5,546 bases of DNA, from assembly GCA_017446355.1 (NCBI GenBank), contig JAFSQZ010000223.1, forward strand, positions 1-5,546, written 5' to 3'. Below the pieces are notes generated by a model. That model saw nothing but the letters and a program-made list of their open reading frames with translations. It was not told where the DNA came from and made no database searches. The translations under genes and the position numbers were made by a program. The DNA is from Neisseriaceae bacterium (GTDB lineage: Bacteria > Pseudomonadota > Gammaproteobacteria > Burkholderiales > Neisseriaceae). Below, piece after piece: positions 4,894 through 5,546 of the stretch; position 1 is the stretch's first letter; each line of letters starts with the position of its first letter.

Positions 4894-5546
4894 ATGCAAA
4901 ACCGTTCTCCACTATTATCATTTCTGGCTTTAATACTTTTTGCCCCAGCACCAACAGTGGGTGTTTTACTGGCATTACATTCACCACAAGGAAGTATGGG
5001 GGCAATCTTATGGGCAATGGCGAAAATTTGGCTGTTTGCTTTGCCAGCACTATGGTATTTATGGATTGAAAAACAAGCATTCAGTTTATCTAAACCTCAA
5101 AATGGCGGTATATCAGTAGGTTTTGCAGTGGGCATTTTGATGTTCTTGGTGATTTTTATTGCTTTTTATTTCTTCGGCAAAAATGCCATTTCGCCTGATT
5201 TAATTCGCAGTCAAGCCCAAAACTTTGGTTTAAATCGTCCGCTGGTATACTTGGCGGCGGCTTTGTATTGGATATGTATCAACTCCTTATTGGAAGAATA
5301 CATTTTCCGTTTTTTCTTTTATCGGCAACTGGAAAATCTTTTTAACATCAAATGGTTGGCGGTTATTTTAGCAGCGGCGATTTTTACTTTACATCATACG
5401 GTGGTATTAACCGCCTATTTGCCTGCCTTGCAAAATGCTTTGGCATCATTAGGGATTTTTATCGCAGGCGTGATTTGGTCGGCGATGTATGCACGCTATC
5501 GCAGTGTGTGGATTCCATTCATCAGCCACTTATGGGCGGATATTGC
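4894..5546 (+). CDS. CPBP-family intramembrane glutamic protease (CAAX-protease-like), 3' end beyond the window
   Basis: 217 complete codons are visible and the frame is still open at the window end. CPBP proteins (Pfam Abi/CPBP, relatives of Rce1) are multi-pass membrane proteases. All three hallmark motifs are present: EExxxR as EEYIFR (E134, E135, R139), FxxxH as FTLHH (F164, H168) and HxxxD/N as HLWAD (H212, D216). These supply the catalytic Glu pair and the conserved His residues. Hydrophobic segments lie near residues 6-24, 34-54, 75-97, 117-132, 148-164 and 186-202. Only the last part of the final helix and tail seem to be missing. The start is uncertain: ATG 4894 gives a normal short N-terminus but has no clear Shine-Dalgarno site. 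TTG 4876 and ATG 4813 are in frame upstream, and the longest version would translate through the DUS at 4847-4863, so it is less likely. The substrate is unknown; bacterial members have been linked to peptide maturation, bacteriocin immunity and membrane-protein processing. Confidence 0.9.
   Translation, partial: MQNRSPLLSFLALILFAPAPTVGVLLALHSPQGSMGAILWAMAKIWLFALPALWYLWIEKQAFSLSKPQNGGISVGFAVGILMFLVIFIAFYFFGKNAISPDLIRSQAQNFGLNRPLVYLAAALYWICINSLLEEYIFRFFFYRQLENLFNIKWLAVILAAAIFTLHHTVVLTAYLPALQNALASLGIFIAGVIWSAMYARYRSVWIPFISHLWADI

Noticed and set aside
4838..5080. 80-residue reading frame on the - strand
   Set aside because: It is antisense to the start of the CPBP protease, whose frame carries all three catalytic motifs.

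Overview
The window looks like a chromosomal segment from a member of the Neisseriaceae, probably near the Simonsiella/Kingella/Alysiella group. The main evidence is a family of short repeats with the core GCTGCCTGAA. I count eight copies between about 1475 and 4859, in intergenic hairpins and inside one gene. These match DNA uptake sequences (DUS) of naturally transformable Neisseriaceae, in the dialect I recall as AG-simDUS (AGGCTGCCTGAA). Three copies sit in a palindrome that also spells the AG-kingDUS form (AGGCAGCCTGAA) on the opposite strand. Base composition of the core genes is moderate to low GC (roughly 40%). The genus is an inference.

Layout. (1) Bases 1 to about 121 are compositionally foreign (67 of 120 bases are G or C) and hold the end of an unidentified reading frame. 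(2) From about 122 to 718 there is a very AT-rich, 5'-truncated phosphoethanolamine transferase/sulfatase-fold gene. The junction between these two pieces is abrupt and is either a recombination scar or an assembly chimera. (3) 719-1074 is non-coding, with a plausible promoter at its end. (4) 1075-1464 encodes a small cysteine-containing lipoprotein, followed by an inverted-DUS hairpin. (5) 1576-2991 is a full-length threonine synthase (thrC), followed by a conventional GC hairpin. (6) 3064-3753 and 3750-4688 are a translationally coupled pair: a PlsC-type acyltransferase and a divergent CdsA-type cytidylyltransferase. (7) 4894 to the window end is a CPBP-type intramembrane protease, cut off at its C-terminus by the window edge.

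All recognised genes lie on the + strand, but they do not look like one operon. DUS hairpins or a terminator separate the lipoprotein, thrC and the plsC-cdsA pair. The clearest functional unit is the plsC-cdsA pair, which would convert lysophosphatidate to phosphatidate and then to CDP-diacylglycerol, or act on related lipids. The CdsA-like partner departs from the family signature at several normally conserved positions. I found no CRISPR array, tRNA, rRNA, intact insertion sequence or defence system. Nothing here is clearly a new system; the most noteworthy items are the composition break at the left end, the divergent CdsA and the palindromic two-dialect DUS sites.
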